Assembly: GCA_020722005.1 (NCBI GenBank)
Contig: DYLP01000002.1
Location: 51,660 to 115,659 of the forward strand
Length of the DNA: 64,000 nt
Reading direction: 5' to 3'
Source: Melioribacter roseus
GTDB taxonomy: Bacteria; Bacteroidota; Ignavibacteria; Ignavibacteriales; Melioribacteraceae
The position numbers were made by a program, and so were the translations under genes. Numbering within the stretch: the first letter of the stretch is position 1; each line of letters opens with the position of its first letter. Below, in pieces: positions 17,236-26,638 of this stretch. Under the pieces are notes generated by a model, which saw only the letters and a program-made list of their open reading frames with translations, was not told the origin of the DNA and made no database searches.

Positions 17236-18543
17236 TTAGTCCATTATTTTTCTTAGGAACGAAGACGAATCTTCGTCGTCGTTGTTTTTGCTTTTGTTAT
17301 CCTCGTTATTGTTTTTTATTTTGAACCCGGCTTGGATTTCTTCCATTTCCTTTTCGGGGAAGAGGTTCATATCTCCGCGAACTCTGGAAATGGTTGGTAT
17401 ATTCAGGTCCTGTTCCTCAATGTTTGTTTCGTTCAAAATGATTTTTTCTCTTGAAAATCCGCCGAACGAAGGAAAGGACTTTTTGTCTTTCCCGGAGACT
17501 TTACCTTCTTTTCTAAAACTACCAATACCGTTAGTATCGAGGTCGTCGCCGAACCCTGTAGCAATAACTGTATATGAAATATAATCGTTCATATCTTCTT
17601 TATTGACAATGCCGAAAATTACATTGGCTTCTTCGCCGGCGGCTTCGAAGATAATATTATTTCCCGCTTCAACTTCCTGCATCGTCATATTAGACGAGCC
17701 GGAAACATTGAGCAATATATTTTTAGCGCCTTTGATCGAAACACCTTCGAGCAGAGGTGACGATATTGCTTTTTGAGCCGCTTCGACTGCCCGGTTCTCG
17801 CCGCTCGCAATTCCACATCCCATTAATGCATGACCGCTATCGCGCATAACTGTCCGCACGTCGGCAAAGTCAACATTGATGATACCGGTCATTGTAATAA
17901 TGTCTGCAATTCCACGTGTAGCTTCGTAGAGTATTTCATTTGGTTTGTCGAATGCAGCTCTTGCAGCCGTTGCTGTATCTATAATGCTAAGAATTCTGCT
18001 GTTTGGGATAACAATAAGACTGTCCACATATTGTTTTAGTTCTTTAATGCCGTCTTCAGCATTTTTCATTCTTTTTTTGCCTTCCCAGTTGAACGGTTTC
18101 GTTACAATGCCCACAACGAGAGCGCCCAGACTTTTGGCAATCGAAGCAACAATTGGAGCTCCTCCTGTACCGGTTCCACCGCCCATTCCTGCTGTTACGA
18201 ATACCATATCGCTGCCATCGAGAATGCGTGTAATTTTTTCCCTGTCTTCTTCGGCAGCTTTTTTGCCAACATTGGGGTCAGCTCCCGCTCCAAGTCCGCG
18301 CGTAACGTTTGTACCGATTTGAATTTTATGATGAGCCAGGCTATTCTTTAGAACCTGAGCGTCTGTATTAATTGCCACGAATTCAACACCAGACAAACCT
18401 CGGTGAATCATACTGTCGATTGCATTGCAACCACCACCGCCGATTCCAACTACTTTCAGAACAGCAGACAAATTTTGTGTGTCTTCCCTGTCGAGAGTTA
18501 CAAATTTGAGTCGTTCTTTTTTTCCGTCAGTATAGTCGGTCAT
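17236..18543 (-). CDS. ftsZ: Cell division protein FtsZ
   Basis: 435 residues. FtsZ is the tubulin-like GTPase that assembles the cytoplasmic division ring. The GTPase domain shows GIGGGGCNAIDSM near 33-45, the tubulin signature GGGTGTG at 121-127, and the T7-loop region near NVDFADV about 218. After about residue 325 comes a charged linker rich in Asn, Asp and Lys, ending in SSSFLRKIMD, a clear conserved C-terminal peptide for FtsA binding. The Shine-Dalgarno AAGGAGG, 4 bases from the ATG, is the strongest in the cluster and is part of the 13-nt sequence repeated in inverted form after the stop codon. It is the last gene of the dcw operon, 23 bp after ftsA. Confidence 0.98.
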   Translation of the reverse strand: MTDYTDGKKERLKFVTLDREDTQNLSAVLKVVGIGGGGCNAIDSMIHRGLSGVEFVAINTDAQVLKNSLAHHKIQIGTNVTRGLGAGADPNVGKKAAEEDREKITRILDGSDMVFVTAGMGGGTGTGGAPIVASIAKSLGALVVGIVTKPFNWEGKKRMKNAEDGIKELKQYVDSLIVIPNSRILSIIDTATAARAAFDKPNEILYEATRGIADIITMTGIINVDFADVRTVMRDSGHALMGCGIASGENRAVEAAQKAISSPLLEGVSIKGAKNILLNVSGSSNMTMQEVEAGNNIIFEAAGEEANVIFGIVNKEDMNDYISYTVIATGFGDDLDTNGIGSFRKEGKVSGKDKKSFPSFGGFSREKIILNETNIEEQDLNIPTISRVRGDMNLFPEKEMEEIQAGFKIKNNNEDNKSKNNDDEDSSSFLRKIMD

Positions 18544-18549
18544 AATTCC

Positions 18550-18562
18550 TCCTTGTTGTGGT
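18550..18562 (-). promoter_or_regulatory. ftsZ ribosome-binding region complementary to the ftsZ 3' hairpin loop
   Basis: On the minus strand the leader reads ACCACAACAAGGA followed by GGAATT and the ATG. These 13 bases are perfectly complementary to TCCTTGTTGTGGT at 17199-17211 in the hairpin loop after the ftsZ stop. Pairing would cover the AAGGA part of the Shine-Dalgarno. The match is seen directly; a regulatory effect is inferred. Confidence 0.6.
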
Positions 18563-18566
18563 ATAT

Positions 18567-19808
18567 TTATAAATTTTCAAAAAATTCCTGTATTTTTTTG
18601 AACAGATTTATTTTAATAGGATTTTTTTCTTTCCGTATATCTCTGGCATCAGAGAATTCGGTTACCGACTTACCAGGCATTCCTTTAATCAAACCAGCTG
18701 CAGTGGCAAATTCCGGACTTTCAATTTCGCCGGAAAGTCCTGTGCCTAAGTCCAGCGGCACACCAATTCTCGCGGGTAATCCAAAAACTTCTTCCGCCAG
18801 TTCTGTAGTTCCTTTAAGAAGTGAACCACCGCCTGTTAATACCACTCCAGCTTTAATTTTATTTTTCAATCCAGTCTGGCGCAATTCATTGTCAATCAGC
18901 ATAAAAAGTTCACGCATTCTGACACTTATTATTTGTGTCAACAGGGTCAAAGGAATTTTTATATTGCCCCGTGCACCAACTCCTTTTATATAAATATCCT
19001 CGTCTTTAATGATTGCGCTTTCAAGTGCGTAACCGTATTCTTTTTTCAAATTTTCCGCGTCGGCAGTAACAATACCGAGAGTTTCCCGAATATCATTGGT
19101 AACCTGATTTCCCGCGACACCAATAACTTTCGTATGTTTAATCGATTTGCGATGAAACACAGCCAGGTCGGTTGTACCGCCACCAATATCGATTAATAAA
19201 ACGCCGAGGTCTTTCTCGTTTTCTTCCAGAACGGATAAGCTCGAAGCAATCGGTTGTAGAATTAACTCTTTTATTTTATAACCAGCGCGTTCTACCGATT
19301 TTTTGATATTTTGAATAGCCGGCACTGAAGCCAGCACTACATGATTAACTGCCTCGAGCCTCGAGCCACACATTCCAATGGGGTCTTCGATTCCCCCCTG
19401 ATAATCAACAAAGAATTCTTCCGGAATAATGTGTAGTATTTGTCTATCCGAAGGAATTCTTATTGTGTGTACATCGGATTTAAGACGATTCAAATCTTCT
19501 TCGGTAATTTCCCTCTCAGGATTGTTAATTGTCACGTAGTTACGATGTCTTAAGCTCGTTACGTGTTCGCCTGCAACTCCAACGTTGATTTCTTCAACGC
19601 TCAAACCGGCTCTGTTTATTGCGATATTCATTGCCTCACTTATTGCTTCGGCAGTCTTTGATATATTTGCAACAAGACCGCGATTCAACCCTTCCGAAGG
19701 AGCCACGCCGAATCCGAGTATGTTAATGTTATCTTCTGCATGCTCGGCTATAACTGCACATACTTTCGTAGTACCCAGATCGAGTCCGGCTATAATATTT
19801 CTTTTCAT
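18567..19808 (-). CDS. ftsA: Cell division protein FtsA
   Basis: 413 residues, normal for FtsA, the actin-like ATPase that tethers FtsZ to the membrane. It starts with IIAGLDLGTTKVCAVIA (phosphate-1 loop), continues with a SHS2/1C region near 85-160, the phosphate-2 motif LLIDIGGGTTDLAVF near 205, and the adenosine motif VLTGGGSLLKG near 321. The extreme C-terminus (INLFKKIQEFFENL) is an amphipathic helix for membrane targeting. It overlaps the end of ftsQ by 4 bp and is followed by ftsZ, the usual order. Confidence 0.97.
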   Translation of the reverse strand: MKRNIIAGLDLGTTKVCAVIAEHAEDNINILGFGVAPSEGLNRGLVANISKTAEAISEAMNIAINRAGLSVEEINVGVAGEHVTSLRHRNYVTINNPEREITEEDLNRLKSDVHTIRIPSDRQILHIIPEEFFVDYQGGIEDPIGMCGSRLEAVNHVVLASVPAIQNIKKSVERAGYKIKELILQPIASSLSVLEENEKDLGVLLIDIGGGTTDLAVFHRKSIKHTKVIGVAGNQVTNDIRETLGIVTADAENLKKEYGYALESAIIKDEDIYIKGVGARGNIKIPLTLLTQIISVRMRELFMLIDNELRQTGLKNKIKAGVVLTGGGSLLKGTTELAEEVFGLPARIGVPLDLGTGLSGEIESPEFATAAGLIKGMPGKSVTEFSDARDIRKEKNPIKINLFKKIQEFFENL

Positions 19809-20578
19809 GTTTGGTCTTCTCCCGATATTAAACTATCTGCGGCTATGCCGAAATAAATATGATTATGATATCTCAAATCGATGTATTCAATTAAATTATT
19901 TGTTTCATTACCTTTCAGATAATTCCAGAGCGCATTGAAATGAACTATCTTTCTGGCTTCGTCATCCCTACCGAATACAACGGGATAATCGAACAACGAA
20001 AAAGTCATTACCACATCTCCCCCATTTCTCATGTCGACAACCGATACATTGCTATATAACTCGGGGTTGACGAGTTTTATCCCGCTCAATATTTTTGAGG
20101 CAGTCACCATATCATTATTTTTTTCCAAACTAAGAAACGGTTTTATTTTAGTTTCGAGATAAGGATTTGTAATAACAGGATAATCGACACGCTTAGTACC
20201 TTCCAGCAAAGGTACCACTTCAAGGTTATCCGTAATCAGATAATGCTTTTGATTGTCAATCAGTATCGCATCGAAATTCTTTTCATGCAGAACAATATTC
20301 ACTTTACCGTTGCTTATAAGACTGACGTCCGCATATTTTACATAAGGATGTTTTTCAATCCGGTCTTTTATTATCTGCAATGTCAGTTCATTATAACTCC
20401 TTCTGTCCAGTAAATTCGCGAATCTCAAATACATTTCTTTTGAAAGGTGATTGTTTCCTTCAATAGTAATCAATTCGATTTTATAATTTTCTTTCCGGAT
20501 AGTTGCCGCAAAATATCCGATAATTAAAATCAGCAGCAATAAGAATACTAAGCCCGCTATGTATTCTTTAGTTTTCAT
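19805..20578 (-). CDS. ftsQ: Cell division protein FtsQ/DivIB
   Basis: 257 residues. A short cytoplasmic N-terminus, one membrane helix (about 9-27), then a POTRA-like domain (IELITIEGNNHLSKEMYLRF, about 33-52) and a beta-rich periplasmic domain. It belongs to the FtsQBL bridging complex that licenses septal wall synthesis. Primary sequence is weakly conserved, but topology, POTRA pattern and position between murC and ftsA make the assignment safe. It overlaps murC by 4 bp upstream and ftsA by 4 bp downstream, so these genes are translationally coupled. Confidence 0.9.
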   Translation of the reverse strand: MKTKEYIAGLVFLLLLILIIGYFAATIRKENYKIELITIEGNNHLSKEMYLRFANLLDRRSYNELTLQIIKDRIEKHPYVKYADVSLISNGKVNIVLHEKNFDAILIDNQKHYLITDNLEVVPLLEGTKRVDYPVITNPYLETKIKPFLSLEKNNDMVTASKILSGIKLVNPELYSNVSVVDMRNGGDVVMTFSLFDYPVVFGRDDEARKIVHFNALWNYLKGNETNNLIEYIDLRYHNHIYFGIAADSLISGEDQT

Positions 20579-21957
20579 CTACCTTGTGATTTTAAGAATT
20601 CTACAAATTTTTCGCCGTATTTCCAGATGTCTCCGGCACCGAGTGTAATAATTATGTCGCCTTTTTTATAGATCGATTTTAGAATTTCCGGGATCTTGTT
20701 TTTATCGGCTTCGTAAATCACATTTTTATGGCCGAACTTTTTGGCAGCTTCGGCAATCAAGAGACCGGATACTCCTTCAATCGGTTTTTCTCTGGCAGGA
20801 TAAACATCGGTACAAATAAAAACATCGGAATTCAGAAAAGACCTGCCGAATTCCAGATAAAAATCCCGCGTTCTCGAATAAAGATGAGGCTGGAAGACGG
20901 CAACAACTCTTCTTTTCCAGCCTTTGCGAATACCATCGAGAGTAACATTTATTTCAGTCGGATGATGCCCATAGTCGTCAACTACCATAACATCATTGTC
21001 GTACTTTTTTTCGAAGCGTCGATAAACACCCGTGAATTCACTCAATGCTTTTTTAATTGTATCAAACGACACTCCGAGTTCTTTTGCAATCGTAATTGCC
21101 ACCAACGAATTCTTGACATTGTGAAGTCCGGGGACGTTTAAATGCACCCTGCCTAAGTTTTCTCCCTTATAAACGACGGTGTACTCAGATGAACTTTCTT
21201 TATGCGTTATATCTATCGCCTGTACGTCGGCTTGAGGCGAAAGCCCGTACGTAAAAATTTTTTTCTTTATTAATGGTATTATATCCTGCAAGGCTGGTTC
21301 ATCGAGGCAGAGCACAACAAACCCAAAGAAAGGTACTTTATTTGCAAACTCGACAAATGCCGATTTAATGTCATCCAGATCTTTGTATGTATCGAGATGT
21401 TCTTTTTCGAGCGTAGTGATTGCGGCTATAACAGGTGTCAACATCAAAAAAGTTCTATCAAATTCGTCGGCTTCAACGACAATGAATTCACCATTACCCA
21501 GTCGTGCATTTGTACCTCCGAGACTGCTCAACTTTCCGCCGACTATAATCGTGGGGTCAATTCCAGCTTCTGTCAAAACTAAACCCACCATTGATGTAGT
21601 GGTCGTTTTACCATGAGTTCCCGCAATGCCGATGCCGTATTTCATTCTCATACATTCTGCGAGCATTTCCGAACGCTTAATCACGGGAATCTTTTTTTCG
21701 ATTGCGGCGCTTACTTCCGGATTATCTTTATTCACTGCCGAAGAATAGACAACGACATCAGCTCCCTCGATATTTGCAGAGTTGTGTCCTTCGTAAATTT
21801 TAATTCCGAGAAATTCCAGTCTGTCCGTGATTTCCGTCTTGCTCAAGTCGGAACCGGTAATATTAAATCCTTGATTCAATAGTATTTCAGCTATGCCACT
21901 CATTCCAATTCCGCCGATGCCAACAAAGTGTACGTTTTTTACTGTTTTCATCATCAT
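20575..21957 (-). CDS. murC: UDP-N-acetylmuramate--L-alanine ligase
   Basis: 460 residues. MurC adds L-Ala to UDP-MurNAc using ATP in the cytoplasm. The N-terminal Rossmann motif HFVGIGGIGMSGIA (10-23) and the ATP loop GTHGKTTT (113-120) are intact, and the C-terminal domain has VDDYGHHPTEI near 316 and RTRDFYLEF near 365. The start has three consecutive ATG codons (21949-21957) with GGAG 8 bases before the first; which is used cannot be settled. It follows murG by 12 bp and overlaps ftsQ. Confidence 0.97.
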   Translation of the reverse strand: MMMKTVKNVHFVGIGGIGMSGIAEILLNQGFNITGSDLSKTEITDRLEFLGIKIYEGHNSANIEGADVVVYSSAVNKDNPEVSAAIEKKIPVIKRSEMLAECMRMKYGIGIAGTHGKTTTTSMVGLVLTEAGIDPTIIVGGKLSSLGGTNARLGNGEFIVVEADEFDRTFLMLTPVIAAITTLEKEHLDTYKDLDDIKSAFVEFANKVPFFGFVVLCLDEPALQDIIPLIKKKIFTYGLSPQADVQAIDITHKESSSEYTVVYKGENLGRVHLNVPGLHNVKNSLVAITIAKELGVSFDTIKKALSEFTGVYRRFEKKYDNDVMVVDDYGHHPTEINVTLDGIRKGWKRRVVAVFQPHLYSRTRDFYLEFGRSFLNSDVFICTDVYPAREKPIEGVSGLLIAEAAKKFGHKNVIYEADKNKIPEILKSIYKKGDIIITLGAGDIWKYGEKFVEFLKSQGR

Positions 21958-21969
21958 AAAGTCAGCTCC

Positions 21970-23073
21970 TTAATTAATCTGTTCTGCCAAACTGATTGCC
22001 TTTTGGGCTATCACTGAGGCAGCTTCAGGTTTTGAAAATGTTTTAATGGTGTCGGATAATTTTTTCAATTTTTCTTCGTCGTTGATTAATTCAATAATTT
22101 TGCTCTTCAATTCTGTTAATAAATTCTTGTCCTCAATAAGAACTGCGGCATTTGATTCGGCTAAGGCAAGAGCATTGTAATACTGATGATTTGCTGCCAC
22201 ATTTGGAGACGGTACAAGAATTGCGGCTTTACCGAGAGCCGACAGTTCGGCAATAGTTGTTGCTCCGGCTCTTGCAATAACTAAATCGGAAGCCGAATAA
22301 GCTGCCTGCATATCTTCGATAAATGGTAGAACTGTTATTTGTTTCGCATAATATTTTTTGTACTCGTCATAGTAAAGTTTTCCTGTCTGCCATATTAATT
22401 GCAAATCATTTTTTTCAAATAAATCAGAAATTCGTGCAATTGATTCATTGATCGATTTAGCACCCAGACTACCACCTATTATCAACACTGTTTTTTTAGC
22501 AGGGTCCAAACCAAATTTTTTTGCCGCTTCAGTTTTATCGATTCCAATCAAATCAATTCGTATAGGATTTCCGGTTACATAAATTTTCTCATTATGACGG
22601 AAATATTTTCTACTTTCCTCGAACGCAACATGAATTTCATCTGCCATTCTTTCTAGCAATCGATTGGTAATGCCTGGATAGCTATTTTGTTCGAGTAAAA
22701 TAATTTTCGAACCAATTACAGAAGCTGCCCAGATAACAGGTCCAGATACATAAGCACCACATCCAATAGCAACGCGTGGTTTAAATTGCATCATAATCAG
22801 AAGAGATTGTAGAGATGAAATTACAAGTTTTACAGGGAACATTAGATTTCTTAAATCAAATTTTCGATAAAACCCACTTATCCAGATATCCCTGAATTCG
22901 AAACCGTATTGAGGAACAACTTTTGATTCTATTTTATTTTTGTTACCAAAGAAAACGATTTCAGACTCTGGCAGGATTTTTTTTATATGCTGTGCAACGG
23001 CGATGGCTGGATAAAGATGTCCGCCTGTGCCGCCGGCTGCAAATGCAAAACGATATGGATTCAATTTCTTCAT
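21970..23073 (-). CDS. murG: Lipid II synthase, undecaprenyldiphospho-muramoylpentapeptide GlcNAc transferase
   Basis: 367 residues. MurG is the GT28 enzyme that adds GlcNAc to lipid I on the inner face of the membrane. The acceptor loop AAGGTGGHLYPA (13-24), the second G-loop VIGCGAYVSGPV near 104, and the donor region ARAGATTIAELSALG near 268-282 with IPxPxA-type VPSPNVAANHQ are all visible. It overlaps the ftsW end by 4 bp. Order ftsW-murG-murC is the usual dcw order. Confidence 0.97.
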   Translation of the reverse strand: MKKLNPYRFAFAAGGTGGHLYPAIAVAQHIKKILPESEIVFFGNKNKIESKVVPQYGFEFRDIWISGFYRKFDLRNLMFPVKLVISSLQSLLIMMQFKPRVAIGCGAYVSGPVIWAASVIGSKIILLEQNSYPGITNRLLERMADEIHVAFEESRKYFRHNEKIYVTGNPIRIDLIGIDKTEAAKKFGLDPAKKTVLIIGGSLGAKSINESIARISDLFEKNDLQLIWQTGKLYYDEYKKYYAKQITVLPFIEDMQAAYSASDLVIARAGATTIAELSALGKAAILVPSPNVAANHQYYNALALAESNAAVLIEDKNLLTELKSKIIELINDEEKLKKLSDTIKTFSKPEAASVIAQKAISLAEQIN

Positions 23074-24182
23074 CCTACTTGAGCCAGTTTTAATTTTTCC
23101 GTTTGCATCGTTTGATATGCAACGTTAATTATAATTCCTATCGATACACCCATAAAAACCACAGAGGTACCGCCAAAGCTGATGAATGGAAGCGTAATGC
23201 CTGTAGTTGGGAACAATCCGGTGACAACCGCTGCGTTGATAAAAGCGCTTATCAGAATATTGAAACCCAGTCCAAAGACGAGCAGCTGCCCAAATTTATC
23301 CTGTGCCTTTTTGGCTATAACTAGACATATAATAAAAAGTGCGAAGTATGCGAACAATATTAAAGCTGTTCCGATAAATCCTGTCTCCTCTCCTATGATT
23401 GAAAAAATAAAATCGCCATAAGATTCAGGTAAAAAGAGGTCGCTCTGTCGGCTGCGTCCGAATCCCAAGCCTTTCAGTCCACCGCTGCCGAGTGCAATCT
23501 TTGCTTGCATAACTTGAATATTTATATCGCTGCCTGTCATAAGACTATTTACATAATCGAAAAGGCGTTCACGAGAATGTTTATACAACATCACCGCCGA
23601 ACCCACAAAGAAGATTCCAATTGACAGGATTCCCGAAATATGTCTGAAACTTGCACCACCTACATATAGCAAAACGAACGATGTAAAAGCAATGACCAAA
23701 CTTGTACTTACGTTTGGTTGAAGAATAATCAATCCGCATACGAGCCCAATCCAAATTAGAGCGTAAACAAAACCTTTTCGGAAATGCGCAATCAATTCTC
23801 CTTTCCTTTCTATCAAAACCGATAAGTGAATAATCAACAAAATTTTTACTGCCTCAGAAGGTTGGAAACTAAAGAAGCCGAGGTCGAGCCACCTTGCTGC
23901 ACCTTTAACTTTAGGAGCAAAAATCAATGTGGCAATCAATAAAACAATCCCAGATATCATCATATGTTTACTGTATTTACGATAAAGGTCATACGGCGTT
24001 AATGAAAACACGGCAATCGCAAACAGAGCCAGTATAACTTTTAAGATATGGGATTTGAACATCGAATAATTGTCGTTATACCTGGTCATGCTGTATGTAC
24101 CGCTTGAGGTAAAGACCATGATTGCTCCGAGCAATACCAGAGCGATTACTATGATTATCAATATTTTTAATAGTGTTTTCAT
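23070..24182 (-). CDS. ftsW: Septal peptidoglycan polymerase FtsW (SEDS)
   Basis: 370 residues with about 10 membrane segments. FtsW is the SEDS-family glycosyltransferase that polymerises lipid II together with the cognate transpeptidase FtsI. Diagnostic stretches are KGAARWLDLGFFSFQPSE near 93-110, GSGGLKGLGFGRSRQ near 232, the catalytic-region FIFSIIGEETGF near 255, and TGLFPTTGITLPFISFGGTS near 318. The gene is abutted to murD (1 base apart) and overlaps murG. Confidence 0.96.
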   Translation of the reverse strand: MKTLLKILIIIVIALVLLGAIMVFTSSGTYSMTRYNDNYSMFKSHILKVILALFAIAVFSLTPYDLYRKYSKHMMISGIVLLIATLIFAPKVKGAARWLDLGFFSFQPSEAVKILLIIHLSVLIERKGELIAHFRKGFVYALIWIGLVCGLIILQPNVSTSLVIAFTSFVLLYVGGASFRHISGILSIGIFFVGSAVMLYKHSRERLFDYVNSLMTGSDINIQVMQAKIALGSGGLKGLGFGRSRQSDLFLPESYGDFIFSIIGEETGFIGTALILFAYFALFIICLVIAKKAQDKFGQLLVFGLGFNILISAFINAAVVTGLFPTTGITLPFISFGGTSVVFMGVSIGIIINVAYQTMQTEKLKLAQVG

Positions 24183-25529
24183 TTATTTCAGATTGTTTAC
24201 CGCTTCTTTAAATACATTTCCTCTATGTTCATAATTGTCGAACATGTCGAAACTTGCGCACGCCGGCGATAAAAGAACGACCGAGCCCGGTTTGGCTTCT
24301 TTTCTTGCCGAAAGAACGCAGCTTTCCAATGATTGTTTGTATTCAGTAGCAACGATATCCTTAAAAAATTCATAAACTTTATTTGCTGAAGAACCGATTG
24401 CATATATTTTTTTAACTTTCTTTCCGACAAGATCTTTTATTTTATTGTAATCGTTACCTTTGTCCTTGCCTCCCAATATTAAATAGATCGGTTTATCGAA
24501 GCTGTTGAGTGCATACCAGACCGAGTCAACGTTTGTTGCTTTTGAATCGTTATAGTATTCCACGCCTGCAAATTCACGCACGAACTCGATACGATGTTCT
24601 ACCCCCTGGAACGAAGAAAATGCACTTTTGATTTTTTTGTTTTCAATACCAACTTTTTTTGCAACAGTCAAAACCGCAAGCGCGTTCGATACATTGTGTG
24701 GACCTTTAATAAACAAGTCAGAAACTGCGCAAACCGATTCCCTGATTTCATCCGAATAGACCATCTTCCCTTCTTTTACATATGAACCTTTGAGTAATTC
24801 TTTTTGGAGCGAAAAGCCGTATTTATTCACATCCGTTGCGGGCATAAAATTGATAGTATTCGGATCATCTGCATTGTAGATCAAAAAATCTTCCGCAGTT
24901 TGATTTCTGGTAATATTCATTTTCGAGCGTGCGTATAGATTAAAATCATTATTATATCTATCCAGATGATCGGGCGTAATATTTAATATCACTGAAAATT
25001 TTGGTCTAAAATATTTTATATAATCAAGTTGAAAGCTGGATACTTCCACAACTACAAAATCATTTTCTCCAATCTCCGTAACGACATCTGATAAAGGGAA
25101 ACCAATATTGCCGACGCAATATGTCTTAAAACCATTTTGACGTAAAGTATAGTCCATCAATGACGTCGTAGTAGTTTTTCCGTTTGTACCGGTAACCGCA
25201 ATTGTTTTACCTTTATTGAACCAGCTTGCGAATTCGAGTTCACTGAATATTTCGATACCTTTTCTTTTTGCCTCGGCCAAAATGCCTGAATACGAAGGAA
25301 CACCAGGACTTGTAACGATAAAGTCGCAATCGAAAATTCGTTCCGAATGTTTTTCCGTTTCGTAAGGAATATTTTCATACTCCAAAATCGAAATCGACTT
25401 AAGAATGGATTGCTTGCTTGCAGAATCGCTAACAAACGGCAGAGCCCCCATTTTTTTTGCAAGCTTTGCTGCAGCAACTCCGCTGCGTACAGCGCCAATT
25501 ATCGATATTTTTTTCCCCTTAATTTCCAT
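24183..25529 (-). CDS. murD: UDP-N-acetylmuramoylalanine--D-glutamate ligase
   Basis: 448 residues. MurD adds D-Glu to UDP-MurNAc-L-Ala. Seen are the N-terminal dinucleotide-like GAVRSGVAAAKLA near 12-24, the ATP loop GTNGKTTT (114-121), the His-containing ILNITPDHLDRY near 187, and a C-terminal HRIEFVREFAGVEYYNDSKATN (about 310-331) typical of MurD, including the NDSKATN substrate motif. It shares a base with the end of mraY, one of several overlaps that make the cluster a single transcript. Confidence 0.97.
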   Translation of the reverse strand: MEIKGKKISIIGAVRSGVAAAKLAKKMGALPFVSDSASKQSILKSISILEYENIPYETEKHSERIFDCDFIVTSPGVPSYSGILAEAKRKGIEIFSELEFASWFNKGKTIAVTGTNGKTTTTSLMDYTLRQNGFKTYCVGNIGFPLSDVVTEIGENDFVVVEVSSFQLDYIKYFRPKFSVILNITPDHLDRYNNDFNLYARSKMNITRNQTAEDFLIYNADDPNTINFMPATDVNKYGFSLQKELLKGSYVKEGKMVYSDEIRESVCAVSDLFIKGPHNVSNALAVLTVAKKVGIENKKIKSAFSSFQGVEHRIEFVREFAGVEYYNDSKATNVDSVWYALNSFDKPIYLILGGKDKGNDYNKIKDLVGKKVKKIYAIGSSANKVYEFFKDIVATEYKQSLESCVLSARKEAKPGSVVLLSPACASFDMFDNYEHRGNVFKEAVNNLK

Positions 25530-26638
25530 TACCTAATCTTGAACGATGTTAAACTTATTATTGCCAGTATAATTGTTATGATATAAAAGCGAACCACGAT
25601 TTTTGGTTCAGCCCAGTTCAATTGCTCAAAATGATGATGCATTGGAGCCATTTTGAAAACTCGTCTGCCTTCGCCGTATTTTCTTTTGGTGTATTTGAAA
25701 TAAAGTCTTTGTATAATAACCGAAATCGTCTCCGCAAAATAGATACCTCCAAGTATTGGTATCAAAAGGTCTTTCTTAATCACAATCATAAGTACACCAA
25801 ACGCACCACCAAGTGCCAATGAACCTGTATCGCCCATAAAAATATCGGCGGGATAAAAATTGTACCATAAGAATCCGAGTCCTGCACCAATTAATGCAGC
25901 TATAAATACGGTCAACTCACCGCTACCGGGTAAATACATTATATTGAGATAATCTGCATAGATAACATTTCCCGTCACATAAGTGAGTATGGCAAGCGCA
26001 AGCATTACAATAATCATCGTACCGATTGCCAGTCCGTCGAGTCCGTCTGTTAAATTAACTGCATTCGAAGTTGCTGTAATAATAAAGACAACCCACGGTA
26101 TATACAGATAAGAAAAATCCCAATTTAGATTTTTAAAGAACGGCAGAGTAGTTTGAGTATTATACTGTGCAAATTCCGGCAGATAGTAAACCGCTACGCC
26201 TACAATCAAACCAACAAAAACTTGTCCCATTAATTTGTATCGTGCAATCAATCCGGTCGGCAGTTTTCGCACCACTTTAAGATAATCATCGAGAAATCCG
26301 ATTAAGCCGAGAATAATAGTGGCAAACAACGTAAGCAATATAAACCGGCTTTTAATATCGCTCCACAATAGAACCGGCACAATAACCGAAATCAGAATGA
26401 TAATTCCGCCCATCGTAGGTGTGCCTGCTTTCTTTTTGTGAGTCTTCGGACCGTCGTCTCTTATCGGCTGATCAATCTGGCTTTCTTTTAATTTTCTTAT
26501 AATTTTCGGGGCAATTAAAAACGATAATACAAGCGCCGTTATTGCCGACAAAGCCGACCTGAACGATAAGAACCGAAATACGTCGAAACCAGGCGGATTA
26601 AATATTTCGTTTATATAATCGAATAAGTAATAAAACAT
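25529..26638 (-). CDS. mraY: Phospho-N-acetylmuramoyl-pentapeptide transferase
   Basis: 369 residues, about 10 membrane segments. MraY transfers phospho-MurNAc-pentapeptide to undecaprenyl phosphate to make lipid I. The signatures KKKAGTPTMGG near 68-78, FLDDYLKV near 115, NAVNLTDGLDGLA near 190, FMGDTGSLALGG near 268 and MAPMHHHFE near 331-339 (the conserved HHH) are all present. Adjacent to murF and murD with single-base junctions. Confidence 0.98.
   Translation of the reverse strand: MFYYLFDYINEIFNPPGFDVFRFLSFRSALSAITALVLSFLIAPKIIRKLKESQIDQPIRDDGPKTHKKKAGTPTMGGIIILISVIVPVLLWSDIKSRFILLTLFATIILGLIGFLDDYLKVVRKLPTGLIARYKLMGQVFVGLIVGVAVYYLPEFAQYNTQTTLPFFKNLNWDFSYLYIPWVVFIITATSNAVNLTDGLDGLAIGTMIIVMLALAILTYVTGNVIYADYLNIMYLPGSGELTVFIAALIGAGLGFLWYNFYPADIFMGDTGSLALGGAFGVLMIVIKKDLLIPILGGIYFAETISVIIQRLYFKYTKRKYGEGRRVFKMAPMHHHFEQLNWAEPKIVVRFYIITIILAIISLTSFKIR

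Noticed and set aside
17945..18322. Plus-strand 125-codon frame across ftsZ
   Set aside because: Antisense shadow of the conserved FtsZ GTPase domain.
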